Below are positions 36,725 through 49,160 of a stretch of 64,000 bases of DNA, piece after piece. The first letter of the stretch is position 1, and every line of letters begins with the position of its first letter. Made by a program: the position numbers and the translations under genes. This DNA comes from Megamerina dolium (Eukaryota; Arthropoda; Insecta; Diptera; Megamerinidae). The stretch is taken from assembly GCA_963854835.1 (NCBI GenBank), contig OY978526.1:704001-768000 (forward strand), in the 5' to 3' direction. A model generated the notes under the pieces. It did no database searches and was not told the origin of the DNA. It saw only the letters and a program-made list of their open reading frames with translations.

Positions 36725-37850
36725 TATTATTATACCACGCTTAAAAACACAAAGGTTTATAGTAACAAATTTTTTATAGAAAATACAACACTGAACTTCG
36801 TACAATGGAAAATATATAGAAATGCGATATATCTAAATAAAAAATTGTCTTTTGTATAGGGATCCAGCACACTTAAAGGCATACGTATTTTCTTATTTAA
36901 AATTCTGCAATTATCTTAAAACTACAATGTAGTCTGGTAGATATTTATAAAATTTTGTCAATGACGTAAAATACGACATATCGTAGAATCGAATACATAG
37001 TATTTATTAAAATTCATCAGAACAATCCAGAATGACATATAGATGCCAAATATCGATTTTTTTCATCTTCACATAACCAATTTTCCGTACGTTTGCGAAT
37101 AAAAAATTTTCTTTTAATACCATAAATCAGCTCTGATTATTTATATAACCCCAAAATATTCACAAATTTTTGAATTTTGTTTTCACATATAAGTATTGTA
37201 CTTCGCCATTTCACTAAATATGTATATTGCCCAAGAAAATTACCTTCTAGAAAATACGGTATGCTTCCTCTTGTATAACGCAAATATAAACTCGATGTAA
37301 GCAATAGATACAACTTCGCCTTTATTTGCTTTCCCGATGGTAATACTTTTGCACAATTGAAGTTTGATGTGAAAATCTTTAAATTAAAATAAAGTTTTAG
37401 AAATAAGCTAGCAACTTCGAACCAACTTCATCAAAAGGAAACGTGGTGAGCAAGTGACGACCGTCGACTAATACTCGTGCTATAAAATATGTATTTCAGT
37501 CGCCTCAGTTGTGCAGTGTTGCCAAATTTGTGTTTTTTCCCCAAACTGACGGATTAGTGCTGTATCAGCATCTCCTTACGCAGTTAAATTGTAAACAGAT
37601 TCAATGCGTCAGCAACACACGACGACAAGAACAAAAAGAAGATGGTTATGTCAAAGACAAAAATTCATGAAAACACATTTTCTAAAAATAAAACACAAAT
37701 GCCAGTAGTTACTGATTTACATATTTTCCATACAAATATCTTTCAAAACAGTCGAAAATAAGATGATTTTAACTTTGACTATAACTACGGTTCAAAATTT
37801 TCATAAAACATTTTACAAATCAATTTAGAAACAAGACGAGCTAATGCTAT
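36725..37850. other. Intergenic stretch without recognised features
   Basis: AT-rich, with no coding region or defined repeat identified. Confidence 0.4.
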
Positions 37851-38579
37851 TTTCACACAGGCAATTAATTGAGTCGATTAGGTTTTTAATTGAACAATCG
37901 TTTTTTGTCATTCATAATTGTCATAAAATACTTGTTTGCTTTTTATAATAAGTTGGTGAAATGGACAACATTTTTTGTTAGATTCACTTCCTCTGGCGTG
38001 TACTACAAATATTCAACTTTTTTAGTCAGTGCAATCTATTTACGATGGTATATTTTCTTTACATAATAAAAGAAGCAAATGTTATTAATTTTACACTTGT
38101 GAAGACAGCAGCTATTAAGTTTGTTCGCATACATTACCATTACTATCTGTCATTAAAAGAGTAAAAACAAATTACACTCTTAATGTGAGAAAATATACAG
38201 AAAGTAACGAACGGATATCTATCATAAACTTGCAAATTGATAATTACAGTACGTAATTGACAGCTCGATTTTTTTCTATAGGTAATGGAAAGTGATGTCA
38301 AATTTTTTACTATCACAAACTATCAATCAGCTCGCTGTCACATAAATCGAGTAGTCGAAATTTTTCCTGTCAACAATTGATAACAATTGTTGAAAGTTGT
38401 CAGTTAGCGAACAAACTTATCCTTCATGGATTGCCACAGAGAAACGCTACTCGAAGATCCATCTGGAAGTTGGTAAAACAAATTGTAACTAATCAGTTTC
38501 TGTCCTTTTACAAATATATGATATGCTATGTGGCTTCCTCACCAAATTGCAGAAAGCTGACACAAACAAACTAGCGCAA

Positions 38580-39570
38580 CGCGATTCCATTACAAAAACG
38601 TGTGAAGATCGTTTTATTTGTGCTGGGATCGTCTGGCGAGTAAAGAGTAGTTGCTGAGCTATTAATCTTGAATTTCGACTGTGGACAAAAATTTGTGCGA
38701 GTCTGGCAAGCGTTAGCAGCAGAATATATAAAAAAGTTTCCACCGACTCCGGAAAATGTAGTGTTTATAGTTTTCACTGTTTTGGCTTTCCACAATGCAT
38801 GGGAGCAAATTACATTCATATATAAATATTTAGATGAATGCCATATTGAGGTTAGGCTGAGTCCAGCCGATGCGAATGATTACTATAACTACGAAGGATA
38901 ATATTCCATTATAATGTTCCCACGGCAATTGGGTCTTCGTGCCGGAACACACCCTGGTCATTCCAGGTCAAGGATTGCCAACTCAGCGAAAATGCTGTTC
39001 CAACACCAACAACATATTCCATTATAGTGGATAACAGCATCTCTTCCATCCTGTGCTTTTTTTGTTAATAAACATATATTGATTTTTTCTGCTTCCAGAT
39101 ACCCTTTTTTATATGTAAACGTTGATGCCACAGGATGATGCAATGATTCACAAATATACAATGCATCGCTATTGAAGAAAGTAATGGGAGAGAATGATTT
39201 ACTATCGGCCAGTAAGAAGTAAATAGGTGGTGTACAAATCCCAATATGTATTATAGGAGATTCTGCGTTCTGCTTTTCCACCTCGTTGATGAACCCATAC
39301 GCTTTTTCTATGGCCTTAACTGAATCACAAAACTTTTGAACTACAAGCTATCAAAATACAGAAGAGTGGTGGAGAATGCCTTTGGTCACTAAAAAGCACG
39401 ATTCCGATGTTTTGGAAATCTGCAATTATTATTAGAGCCTGCCTGCGTGTTACAAAATTTTTTAAATGTAAAATGAAAATCAATATGGAGAAATCGGAGC
39501 AGACATTACGAAAATCCTGCAGATACTGTAGTAACTGGTGACAACGAAGCTAGAGAAATAAGACAAGGAC
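38580..39570 (+). pseudogene. PIF/Harbinger transposase remnant
   Basis: Conserved blocks appear in order but in several frames. LPLQKRVKIVLFVLGSSGE-like text is near 38590-38640. CHIEVRLSPADANDYYNYEG (38840-38900) is the usual block after the first catalytic D. FLYVNVDATG and CNDSQIYNASLLKKV (39110-39180) hold the second acidic region, and ICIIGDSAF (39235-39260) follows. RVVENAFG and further C-terminal text run to about 39570. A segment of about 150-180 bp interrupts it at 38914-39090; part resembles a dispersed repeat, and its end (ttgattttttctgcttccag) looks like a splice acceptor, so some of it could be intron. Many stops make it dead. Confidence 0.85.
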
Positions 39571-40672
39571 TATGTAATTATTTCATTTTATTTCTTCTTG
39601 TACAAAAACTGTAGAATTCCGGCTTTCAGCTCTGTTATCTCTAAGCGCGTCGACTTTTTGCCTATTTCCATCCACTCGTTTTGTATTTTCTCATTTTTTT
39701 GTGCTGACATTTTCTAACACATTCTTCTGCAATGAATGACTGGCTTTTATGCTTTTTTGTAGATTCGCTTGCAGAAGATGAACTGCTTGGCATAAGCGAT
39801 GATGACGATGTCAGCGATGGTGTGCGTGATGATGGCTGCGAAGCAATAGCGAATTCTGTTTAAAAAAAAAAATTTGTAAGTAACAAAGAAATTTATAAAA
39901 TCAGAATTAAATAAATGTTCAGTAGATTTACTCATACATATGTGTCGTCTGTCAGCACTGAAACTGATGTCGATTTTTCTTCTAAATTTAATTTTTTTCA
40001 CTGACGGAAGCGTCACTGCAGCAAAACAAATATATCCGCTAGGAATATTCACACTTTCACTAATAATTAAATAAACAATTCTTACATACTCAAAAGTCCC
40101 GTCGATACTTTCCATCACAAGTTTTCAGTTAAATCCATCGATAATCTGGTGGACCCTTCCGTAAAAAGGCCACGTTGAAGGTGACCCATGAGATGTTCAC
40201 TACCGATTTTCCTATAAACCAATTACTTTTAATATTGTTCAGTAATATTTTCATATTTCTTTTCAAAGTGTAAAGTTTACCAACTTTTACTTGCACATCC
40301 CGCGCTCTGTATTTATAGCCCATTTGCCCATTTGACATGCTCTACCCACAAATCAAGAATGGCCACTTCGGCCAAGCCAGTATATTTTTTTTGATTTTGG
40401 AATTAACCGAAATAAAAAATTTAAAAATATATATTTAATAAACATTGAACAGAATTTATTTGTTTCTTTACTCACCATTCAAATTATTTTCCACTTTGAT
40501 TGGTACAATTCACACAACGTTTCAATTTTAAAAATTATTTGTTAATTTATAAATTAATGTCAAACATCAAATAGACATTTGACTAGTGAACACAGCAAAA
40601 TCAAAAAAACGAACGCACCAACAGAGTTGCATATATTTTTGACTCAAGCAATCAATTAAGCAATTAACATTA

Positions 40673-41148
40673 GCCGCATTCTTTTGCACGCGAGTTGCAA
40701 AAGAACACTTACTTATTTGCCGAACTGCATGCAAAGCAACAACAAAAATAAGCGACATCGTCTATTTTAACCGAGTTCAATTGAAGTTGCTTATATTTTA
40801 ATCGACCTGAGTTATAGTGTTGGAAAGTAAAAAAAACAGCACTATTGTGAATAGACTACTGGAATATGCTTGGGAAATTTCAACAACACGTCAAATTATT
40901 GTAAATATAAACAAAAATAAGCAAAATAAAGCAAGTGCAAATAAAAATTTATTTTAAGTAAACGAATATATTTACCACAGATTTCGCAGAATTGTTTCTT
41001 TTTCGTTTTTATTTCGTTTATAAATATCACGAACAACCATATATACCACCAGCGTTGCTAAGTAACTAAAGGGAAATTATATTTAAGTAAAAGGGAATTT
41101 AAATGCGAGTTGGTGCTCTTTTGCAACTCGGTTACAAAAGAATGCGGC
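40673..41148 (+). mobile_element. 476-bp MITE, left half of a large palindrome
   Basis: Inverted ends start GCCGCATTCTTTTGCACGCG on the left, with the complement at the right (gttacaaaagaatgcggc). TA lies on both sides. Interior words such as gcatgcaaagcaacaacaaa and caccagcgttgctaagtaac recur inverted in the next copy. No coding capacity. Confidence 0.88.
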
Positions 41149-41162
41149 TATTTTTAACTTTA

Positions 41163-41631
41163 GTTGCATTCTTTTGTAAGCGAGTTGCAAAAGAACACCG
41201 ACTCGCATATAACTTCCCTTTTACTTGAATATAATTTCACTTTAGTTACTTAGCAACGCTGGTGGTATATGTGGTTGTTCGTGAAATTTGTAAACGAAAT
41301 AAAAACAAAAAAGAAGCCATTCTGAGGAATCTGTGGTAAATATATTCGATTATTTAAAATAAATTTTTATTTGCACTTGCTTGATTTTGCATATTTTTGT
41401 TTATATTTACAATAATTTGACGTGTTGAAATTTTCCAAGCACATTCCAGTAGCATATTCACAATAGTGCTGTTTTTTTACTTTGCAACACTATAACTCAG
41501 GTCGCTTACAATATAAGCTAGTTCAATTGAACTCGGTTAAAATAAGTAACGTTTATTATTGTTGTTGCTTTGCATGCAATTCGGCAAATAAGCGAGTGTT
41601 CTTTTACAACTCGCGTGCAAAAGAACGCAGC
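41163..41631 (-). mobile_element. 469-bp MITE, right half of the palindrome
   Basis: The same family as 40673-41148, in opposite orientation and only 14 bp away. The two therefore form a 0.96-kb palindrome with a centre at about 41155. End to end they differ only by scattered substitutions. Confidence 0.88.
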
Positions 41632-41711
41632 TTTTGTAGGGTAAGTCGAGCTCAATTAAGGCCATAATTGACAAAGTTGGGCTAATGGCTTTATTAATCG
41701 CCTGTGTGAAA

Positions 41712-42412
41712 TTAGTATAAATTTAATTATTTTATGGTTGCTTATTGATCGCATTTCATTTTGTTTCATGTTGGCAGTCAATTCGTTGGCTTACATTGTG
41801 CTGAAAATAAACTTTTTCGCATCAGCGTGTTCTACGCGTTTCCTACCTTCTATGCATTCATTCTACGCTTTTGTGCATCTCCAGTTACATGCGACGATTT
41901 TCTCGCGGAATCTTGTTTGTTTTTTCTTAATCTAAAAACTTTTTTAACACAAAAATAGAAGTAAAATCATTTACGATACAAACGTAATTATCGGTTGCAT
42001 TGAAAACAAAATATTATTTTATACCCTTGGCTATAAAAATCAACTGAAGCGTTTGCACTATGCCTAAAAAAGTAGACATACTTTCGTATTCTATAAATGA
42101 AAAAAAAAAATCATAATTTCTTCTTTATTTGGGGATGGCAACTGAAAAATATTGAAAGCTTGGCAGATTACCCTTGATAGCTTCAAAAAGCCAATTTCAG
42201 TGAACTCTGACGATACTTCGCTAATTGTAATAGAATAGAATTGTAGTAAAACCTTCTGGCTTTACGGCTAATTTCCTTCAGGTTGCGAGGAATAAAGAGA
42301 TCTATATTCTATAGATGACCAAATTATATGCTATAATTAGCGAACACCGGTGAATTTCGTTGTAGAGCGCGACGCCGATGTCAAATGTTTGCCCTACAAT
42401 TTGGCTGATTTA
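41712..42412. other. Intergenic stretch with one dispersed repeat
   Basis: About 42150-42310 matches the repeat at 11865-12000. No gene was seen. Confidence 0.5.
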
Positions 42413-42953
42413 TGCTGCAACTAGCCACCGACGTAGCGTACGTACGTACCGCCCGTACGTAAGAGCAAAAATTTGTCAAAAGTTATGCCCGTAGCAGCGA
42501 CGGAGAAATCGACTCTTCTTTCTTGTATACATACATAACAATGTTGCCATGTATCACTGTGCGTGCATGCTTTTAATCACACTTATCATTTTCATGATCA
42601 AATTTCATAATATATATGTTAGAAACTAAAAAAAAAATTAATATACGTGAAGTATATTTTAATAAATAACTAAACACGATAATAGTTTTGATTAATTAAA
42701 AAAAAAACTAAACTTTTTTAGTTAAGTTTTTATTCATTTATAAAAGTCTAAGCTGGTAACCCTGTACACATATAGAGCGATCAGCTGACACGTTTTTACG
42801 TAAAAAATCAAATTGCTGTTGATTCTCTCCGCTACGAGCAACGTCTACGTCACCGTCCTACGTTGGTGAGTTTTCGTTAACACGGCATTCCCATAAGATA
42901 GGTCGTGTCAGCTGACACGTTCTACGTTTTTACGTCGGTGGCTAGTTGCAGCA
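42413..42953. mobile_element. TGCTGCAACTAG MITE, long variant (541 bp), copy 2
   Basis: Both ends match the 202-bp family and TTA flanks both sides (42410-42412 and 42954-42956). About 340 bp of AT-rich sequence lies inside, between cccgtacgtaagagcaaaaa and gattctctccgctacgagca. Within the extra part, gatcagctgacacgttttta repeats the family's right-end motif. This is either an ancestral longer form or an insertion/recombination product. Confidence 0.87.
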
Positions 42954-42956
42954 TTA

Positions 42957-43114
42957 TGCTGCAACTAGCCACCGACGTAGCGTACGTACGTACCGCCCGT
43001 ACGTAAGAACATACAAAATTGCATTGATTTTCTCCGCTCCGAGCAACGTCTACGTCACCGTCATACGGTGGTGAGTTTTCGTTAACACGACATTCCCATA
43101 AGATAGTTGCAGCA
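42957..43114. mobile_element. TGCTGCAACTAG MITE, deleted copy 3 (158 bp)
   Basis: It starts right after the TTA shared with copy 2. It lacks about 44 bp before the right end: the sequence jumps from cccataagata to gttgcagca. Confidence 0.88.
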
Positions 43115-43116
43115 TT

Positions 43117-43318
43117 TGCTGCAACTAGCCACCGACGTAAAAACGTAGAACGTGTCAGCTGACACGACCTATCTTATGGGAATGTCGTGTTAACGAAAAC
43201 TCACCACCGTATGACGGTGACGTAGACGTTGCTCGTAGCGGAGAAAATCAATGCAATTTTGTATGTTCTTACGTACGGGCGGTACGTACGTACGCTACGT
43301 CGGTGGCTAGTTGCAGCA
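43117..43318. mobile_element. TGCTGCAACTAG MITE, inverted copy 4 (202 bp)
   Basis: Full length and in the opposite orientation to copies 2, 3 and 5. Only TT separates it from copy 3, and TAA follows it. Confidence 0.92.
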
Positions 43319-43323
43319 TAAAC

Positions 43324-44139
43324 CAGGCATCGGCAAAAGCTGCTCATATGAGCTCTCCCACATCACACGCATTCTTACGCTCTTTCAATTCAATCGTTGT
43401 TGAGACAGCAACGAAGCAACACGTGCACGGGTGCGCTAATAATTTTCTTATTTTTTCTTGTTACAGTGGACATGTATGATAATATGGCTGCAAGAAAATA
43501 TTTTATGATTCCGAATGCTTTCAATGCAATGCAATGTCTCCTTTGCCACAATTCTTTATGTTTTAAGAAACATAATGTCAAAAGACATTCAAAGACTTTA
43601 AGAAAGTTCAGAATGTAATTGATCTCTTTAAAAATCAATTTACCTATGATATATGCAAGTATGAATTTAAAATTCAAGTAGAACTTGTAATCTTGCGTAG
43701 CGAAATGAGCTTTAATATATGTAGTGAATCAGACATTATTGAGTTTTGGAGAAATTTAGACGACTCTTTGTATCCTCAACTCAAAGAAATTTCTTTAAAG
43801 TATTTATCACTTCTCCCTTCAACATATTTTTGTGAACAAATTTTTTCTGACTTAAAATTCATTTGCTCCAACCACAGAAATAAATTAAACAGGAGCCATA
43901 TTAAAAATATTCTTTTAGCAAGAAACTGTTCCAAGAATATTGATATTAATAATAATATTAATTAATAAGCCTCCTTTTTTTTATTCTTTTTGTTGATAAA
44001 AAAAAAAAAACAAAATAAAACACAACTTTATACGCCAGACATATTTGATACGTTTTTTTTTGTTCTTATAAGCACTGTGCAGCGCAATTCTCTCTCGCTC
44101 TCACCAATACACACTCAAAAATGATTTTGCCGACCCCTG
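43324..44139 (+). mobile_element. Deleted hAT element (Charlie-like ends)
   Basis: Left tip CAGGCATCGGCAAAAG, right tip as complement CAGGGGTCGGCAAAATC. Two hAT transposase pieces remain. An N-terminal zinc-finger-like segment (CLLCHNSLCFKKHNVKRHSK, about 43540-43600) is present. A C-terminal dimerisation segment ends CEQIFSDLKFICSNHRNKLN (43700-43965, with stop). The catalytic middle is absent. The flanking 8 bp (gcataaac and atttatgc) are not a direct duplication but nearly inverse, because MITE copies 4 and 5 abut it in opposite orientations. Confidence 0.82.
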
Positions 44140-44144
44140 ATTTA

Positions 44145-44325
44145 TGCTGCAACTAGCCACCGACGTAGCGTACGTACGTACCGCCCGTACGTAAGAACAT
44201 ACAAAATTGCATTGATTCTCTCCGCTACGAGCAACGTCTACGTCACCGTCATACGGTGGTGAGTTTTCGTTAACACGACGTTCCCATAAGATAGGTCGTG
44301 TCAGCTGACACGAAGTGTTGAAGCA
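44145..44325. mobile_element. TGCTGCAACTAG MITE, copy 5 with altered right end
   Basis: Preceded by TTA at 44142-44144 and followed by TTA. After gtgtcagctgacacg the usual right end is replaced by a short aagtgttgaagca, so the inverted repeat is lost. Confidence 0.87.
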
Positions 44326-44380
44326 TTAAACATAAAAGGCCGGCAGCGAAAGTATCCATTTTGTTTTTATACTCTCCGAG

Positions 44381-44640
44381 AATACCGATGATAACTAGGA
44401 GATGCGAGTTCTCAGCAAACTTGTATGTATATGATTCCTGATGCTATGAGAACTGATAGGGTGACCAAGTTTTAAAAGGAAAACAATTAAAACAAAAATG
44501 ATAAATACCGATGATAACTAGGAGATGCGAGTTCTCAGCAAACTTGTATGTATATGATTTCTGATGCTATGAGAACTGATAGGGTGACCAAGTTTTAAAA
44601 GGAAAACAATTAAAACAAAAATGATAAATATAAAAAATAA
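44381..44640. repeat. 133-bp direct tandem duplication
   Basis: The phrase aataccgatgataactagga starts at 44381 and again at 44514. The two units are almost identical. Confidence 0.9.
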
Positions 44641-44887
44641 AAAATTTAAAAAGAAGAGAAAAGCATTCAGAAATAACTTTTATAAAAGGCACATTTTAGA
44701 ACCAATAAAACCTTTTATTTCAAATAAAAAAATTTTTACATTCAATTAGGAGCACGGGCAAAATTTAAAACATTGTCAAAATGGTTTCTCTTTTGCCGTT
44801 GCCGCTGGTCACGACTATAGAAACAGATCTATCGTCGCAAATAGTCGTTCTGTGAGAGGGCACACCAAGCTTCTCTTCCAGTACGTG

Positions 44888-45158
44888 TGTGTTAAATTTA
44901 GACAGTATTAGAAGGGACCAACTTATATAAGACGGTTCCGAATGGCAGAACTCTTGTGACATCACTTTTTCTCAACTTTGTCACATAGTTCTTTAATAAG
45001 CACTTTTTCATGGTAAATTGTTACTGCCGGAAGAATTGGAAATTCCTTACTGACAGGTGGGTACCGTTCGAATGTTTTCGATGCTAATGTTCCCTCAGCC
45101 GTGGATTGCACCCACGGATGAGAAGGAAAACGCATTAATCACTGAGCTACGGCACCCA
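44888..45158 (-). repeat. tRNA-derived SINE, copy with a tRNA-like head
   Basis: The reverse strand starts with gtgccgtagctcagtgatta and has a B-box-like ggtgcaatcc. The body then matches the 33089 copy and ends near ctaatactgtctaaattta. It is more diverged in the head than the 33089 copy. Confidence 0.8.
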
Positions 45159-45371
45159 CAAAAAAAAGTGTAACAAATAAAGTATAACAGTATACGTTAC
45201 ATAACGTTAACTGTCAGCACATGAATGTTGTCAGTCTTCTATCACTTGTCATCCATTGATCTTGAATATTCCTTGTTCTAATATACTTTTTTATATTTAT
45301 GCTTTCTTTGCCTTAAAGACAAGTCAACCAAGTAAACAATTGAGATAGTAAACCGAGTAAGTTTTGTCACC

Positions 45372-45490
45372 GTTTAGACACGAAGACATTTCCATGAAAA
45401 ACATTTTGTTTGTTAACGAGGGACGCACGGAGAAGAGAGAGGGGTTTTTGTTTCCCCTACATGCGACCCGCTTTGTGCTTCTCATTCGTA
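45372..45490. repeat. Dispersed repeat shared with 33733-33845
   Basis: Matches acacgaagacatttccatga, aaaacattttgtttgtt and tttgtttcccctacatgcga in order. Non-coding. Confidence 0.7.
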
Positions 45491-45504
45491 CTGTAAAACA
45501 TTAA

Positions 45505-45706
45505 TGGTTCAACTAGCCACCGACGTAACGTACGTACGTACCGTTCGTACGTAAGAACATACAAAATTGCATTGATTTTCTCCGCTCCGAGCAACGTCTA
45601 CGTCACCGTTATACGGTGGTGAGTTTTCGTTAACACGACATTCCCATAAGATAGGTCGTGTCAGCTGACACGTTCTACGTTTTTACGTCGGTGGCTAGTT
45701 GCAGCA
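45505..45706. mobile_element. TGCTGCAACTAG MITE, copy 6 (202 bp)
   Basis: Full length. The left tip is mutated (TGGTTCAACTAG) while the right tip is intact. TTA follows at 45707-45709 and TTA/TAA precedes. Same orientation as copy 1. Confidence 0.9.
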
Positions 45707-45709
45707 TTA

Positions 45710-46372
45710 GTGGCTAAACTGGGACTGTATACAAAGATATCTTACAAAATAATTATGTGTCTGTTGATGGATGGATACAAGTGATGATATGCCTAACGAA
45801 ACATTTATTTCGTGCTTTGATCTTGTTTCGCGCTAGGCGTTGATTTTGTTAAGAATAGAGTGATTGCTACCCTTCTTCTGTGATTAATTAGTTTGATTTC
45901 TTGCCTACAAAAACAATAGACAAGCATATCGTGCTAATTATTGTCATTATTTTATTCCTTTTCTTACTTATAACTTGAACAATACAGAAATATGTTAAAA
46001 CAAAGAAACTGTAATCCTTTTAAAATGCCGACAAAATATAAAAAACCAAGCCAAGTAGATGGAAAGTAAAAAATATTTCTGAAAGAGTTGCGCAAAGGTT
46101 TGCTTATTAATTGGAAATAAACAGTTGCTTCTAATTTAGATTTCTGGAGTTGCAGATAGTGCAATAAACTACGTAATTTTTTTTTGCATTCCATATCTGC
46201 ATACATGCTCTTATCTCCAGGAGAAATCTAAGGTAATAAAGATAACGGTTTTGTAGAGAACATAATACCAAATATAATAGTAATAATGATTAAAATACAC
46301 GCCAAAATATCGAAGATAGAGCGAGACAAAAACTATAAATTGGACCAACAACCATTGGGAAAAGTTTAGTCG
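45710..46372. other. Intergenic stretch upstream of the sphingomyelinase gene
   Basis: No coding region was recognised. The last 100 bp or so are presumably promoter and 5' UTR. Confidence 0.45.
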
Positions 46373-48858
46373 ATGTTTGGGATTTCGTTTGTGCCTAACG
46401 TATCAATGAGCTGGTTGTGGATTTTAACGGTGCTAATTGGCACCTGCGTTGCCGTGTATTTGCCAGATATACCAACAAACGTAGATGGAAATGAAGCGGC
46501 GTTATCGATTGCATCAGGTCGAAATTTGGCATCTCTTGCAAATATGTATTTATTGTTTTATTCAAACTTTTTCGAATATATACAAATCTGTGCGACTGTG
46601 CTCCATTATTGTAGTCATATTAACAAGAACATAATGTGACAATCGGATTGTTTAATTGTTTCAATGACCTTGAATATTTCACAGATCAAGTTGCTCGCAA
46701 GTTTGAAAAGGAATATGTTGCTTATTTGAAAAATGGTACTGAGACATTGATGCTAAAAGAAATATCTACAGCATTGGCAAAAACGCATAGCAAGAAAGAC
46801 TTGTTTGGAAAACCACTCTATGAGCTTAGTGCAGCAGATCAGTTCTTTGCTTGTGCAACATGTCGAGCGAGTGCAAATGTTTTGATCCGTATGTTCCGTG
46901 AAGAGGATGGTGAATTGAATGGGCCCAACAGTGAAGCAGATATAAGACGTGTTGCCATTGATATTTGTATCCGTCTACAAATACAAACCGAAGTGGTGTG
47001 CGCTGGCCTCTTCGACTCAAATTGGCCTTCAGTGGAGTACATTGTGAAAAATAGTGTTATTGATTCGCGCACATTCTGTTCGCTCTTTTTGAATATACAA
47101 TTTTGTAGCGTAAAAAATCCGGAATTTAATTGGATACTGGCAATTGATCAGGGAGCACCATCGGTCAATGGGCCAAAAGCGGAACCACCTGAAAGAACTA
47201 ACGATGATTTGAATATACTTCAACTGACGGATATACATTATGATCCACTGTACCAACCAGGATCGTTGGCAGAATGCGAAGAACCACAATGCTGCCAGGC
47301 GGGTAAGGAACAAGCTGAGGGCACAAGTAAGGCAGCCGGCTATTGGGGTGACTATCGGGATTGTGATACACCATGGCATTTGATTGAGCATACACTTGAG
47401 CATATTAAAAAGAGTCATCCTAAAATTGACTACATCTATCAGACAGGCGATATAGTTGATCATATGCTGTGGGGTACTTCGATAAAGAAAAATTCAGAGG
47501 TCATCAGAAAAGTTAATAAGAAATTGGCTAAAGCATTTCCAAATGTGACAATTTTCCCATGTATCGGCAATCACGAATCCCATCCAGTGAATTTGTAAGT
47601 AGTTTGGATTTGTTATGTACGGAGCTTAACAAAAGTTTGCTAAATTGTAGATTTAGCCCACCGGATGCACCGGAAAATATAAATACTAAATGGCTTTATG
47701 AACTTCTGTATGAGGATTGGTCTGTGTGGTTACCGTCGAGTACGAAGGAGTCCATTTTACAAGGTGGGTACTATACTGTTTCACCGCGACCAGGATTCCG
47801 TGTAATTGCTCTCAACAATATGGACTGTTATACCGATAATTGGTGGCTTTTCAACAATGGTACGGATAAAAAGCCACAATTGCAATGGCTACATGATACA
47901 TTGTTGCAAGCCGAGAAATCGAATGAATACGTTCACATTTTGGCGCATATGCCATCTGGAGATAGAACCTGCTGGTCTGTGTGGTCGCGTGAATACAATC
48001 GGATTATAGAACGATTCAACAGGATAGTAAGTGCCATTTTTAATGGTCATACGCATCTCGATGAAATGAATGTTCATTATACACAAGCAGGACATGCTGT
48101 GGCTGTTTCATGGAATGGGGGCAGTCTTACACCATTTGTTGAGTTGAATCCTAATTATCGCATATATCAAGTGGAAACGAATACGATGGTAAACGAATGT
48201 AATATGCATATTTAAACGTTACATAATATGAATGATTTTCTTATTATTTCGATCAAACAGCAAGTAGTTGATCATGAAACTTGGATTTTCAACCTAACTG
48301 AGGCGAATCTAAAGGGTTCTACTGAAAGTCCAGGATGGTTTAAAGAATATTCCTTTGTAAAGGAATTTACTCATGATCTTAGTCCAGCTGGTTTAGACAA
48401 TCTACTCGTGGAGATGTCAAATAAACCAAATCTATTGCGTAAGGTAAGTTACAAGCAAATTTTAGAGATACCCGTGTACTTAATACATTTTGTACATTAC
48501 AAATTCAGTTCTGGCGTTATAAAATGACATCTGCTGATCCTCGATTAGCTAAAGGTTGTGACAGCAAATGTTTACTCAGCACAATTTGTCGTTTGGCAAC
48601 AACGAATTATTCACAAAAGACACGGTGTGAACAACTAAAAGCTCAATTAATTATCGCTGTAAGTGAAATATGATTAGAGATTTGCATTTTATTTACTTTC
48701 CTCTCAATAACGAACAGCTTAATAACGAACCAACAACGACAACACAATCACCAATAGGTACTACCGAGAAAAATCCAGGAGGCGGTGCTAATTCAATTAT
48801 ATCAATTAGTTTAAGTTCGTTATTTTTGTTGTTCTTATTTATAAGCTATTTATTGTAG
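46373..48858 (+). CDS. Asm: Acid sphingomyelinase (sphingomyelin phosphodiesterase)
   Basis: A lysosomal or secreted enzyme cleaving sphingomyelin to ceramide and phosphocholine. Exons are about 46373-46517, 46685-47594, 47651-48188, 48261-48443, 48509-48658 and 48718-48858 (2067 nt, 688 aa). The end of exon 1 is the weak point: the in-frame donor is a poor GTCGAA. A signal peptide (SWLWILTVLIGTCVAVY) is followed by a cysteine-rich saposin-B domain (CATC near residue 106). The metallophosphoesterase core carries metal-binding motifs TDIHYDP (about 230), GDIVDH (about 303), GNHE (about 342), AHMPSGD (about 450) and GHTH (about 483). A Thr-rich stretch and a hydrophobic C-terminal tail suggest a GPI or membrane anchor, unlike the human enzyme. 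It lies near a CRH-binding protein gene. It may be an ortholog of the fly Asm-like paralogs rather than Asm itself. Confidence 0.92.
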
Positions 48859-48925
48859 ATTTGAGTTTAATTTGGTCACAGGTAATGGTGTTTATTATAA
48901 TAATTTTATAATACTCGATCTCGAT

Positions 48926-49160
48926 CAATAAATAATAATAAATCAATAAACTACTTTGACTTTTATATCTCTATATAAAAACATATGTATGTATGTATGA
49001 TACAATATACCTTATGTATGTTTATAATAATTCACGGATTAATTTGATAATACTAATTGTTCGGTTGTAAAATGTACGTACTAATTAATAAATCAATAAA
49101 CTACTTCGAATTTTATATCTCAGTATAAACATGTACGATATGTGCATATGTATGTATGTA
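48926..49160. repeat. Poly(A) signals and a local duplication after the sphingomyelinase gene
   Basis: AATAAA occurs at 48926 and nearby, 68 bp after the stop. The phrase aaatcaataaactacttt, followed by a tatatct...tataaa run and tatgtatgtatg, is present twice (about 48940-49005 and 49088-49160), a diverged duplication of about 150 bp. Confidence 0.65.

Larger units (their letters stand above)
37851..41711. mobile_element. Decayed PIF/Harbinger element, about 3.9 kb
   Basis: The outer ends form an imperfect inverted repeat: TTTCACACAGGCAATTAA at 37851, and the complement (TTTCACACAGGCGATTAA) ending at 41711. Between them are a Harbinger transposase pseudogene on the plus strand (38580-39570) and a serine-rich coding-like trace on the minus strand near 39720-39870 (PSSRTPSLTSSSSLMPSSSS). 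The latter might be the remnant of the second, DNA-binding Harbinger protein. Two opposed MITE copies (40673-41631) are nested inside. The target duplication is not clean (TAT and TTA, or ATT and ATT one base inward), so the limits are good but not certain. Confidence 0.7.
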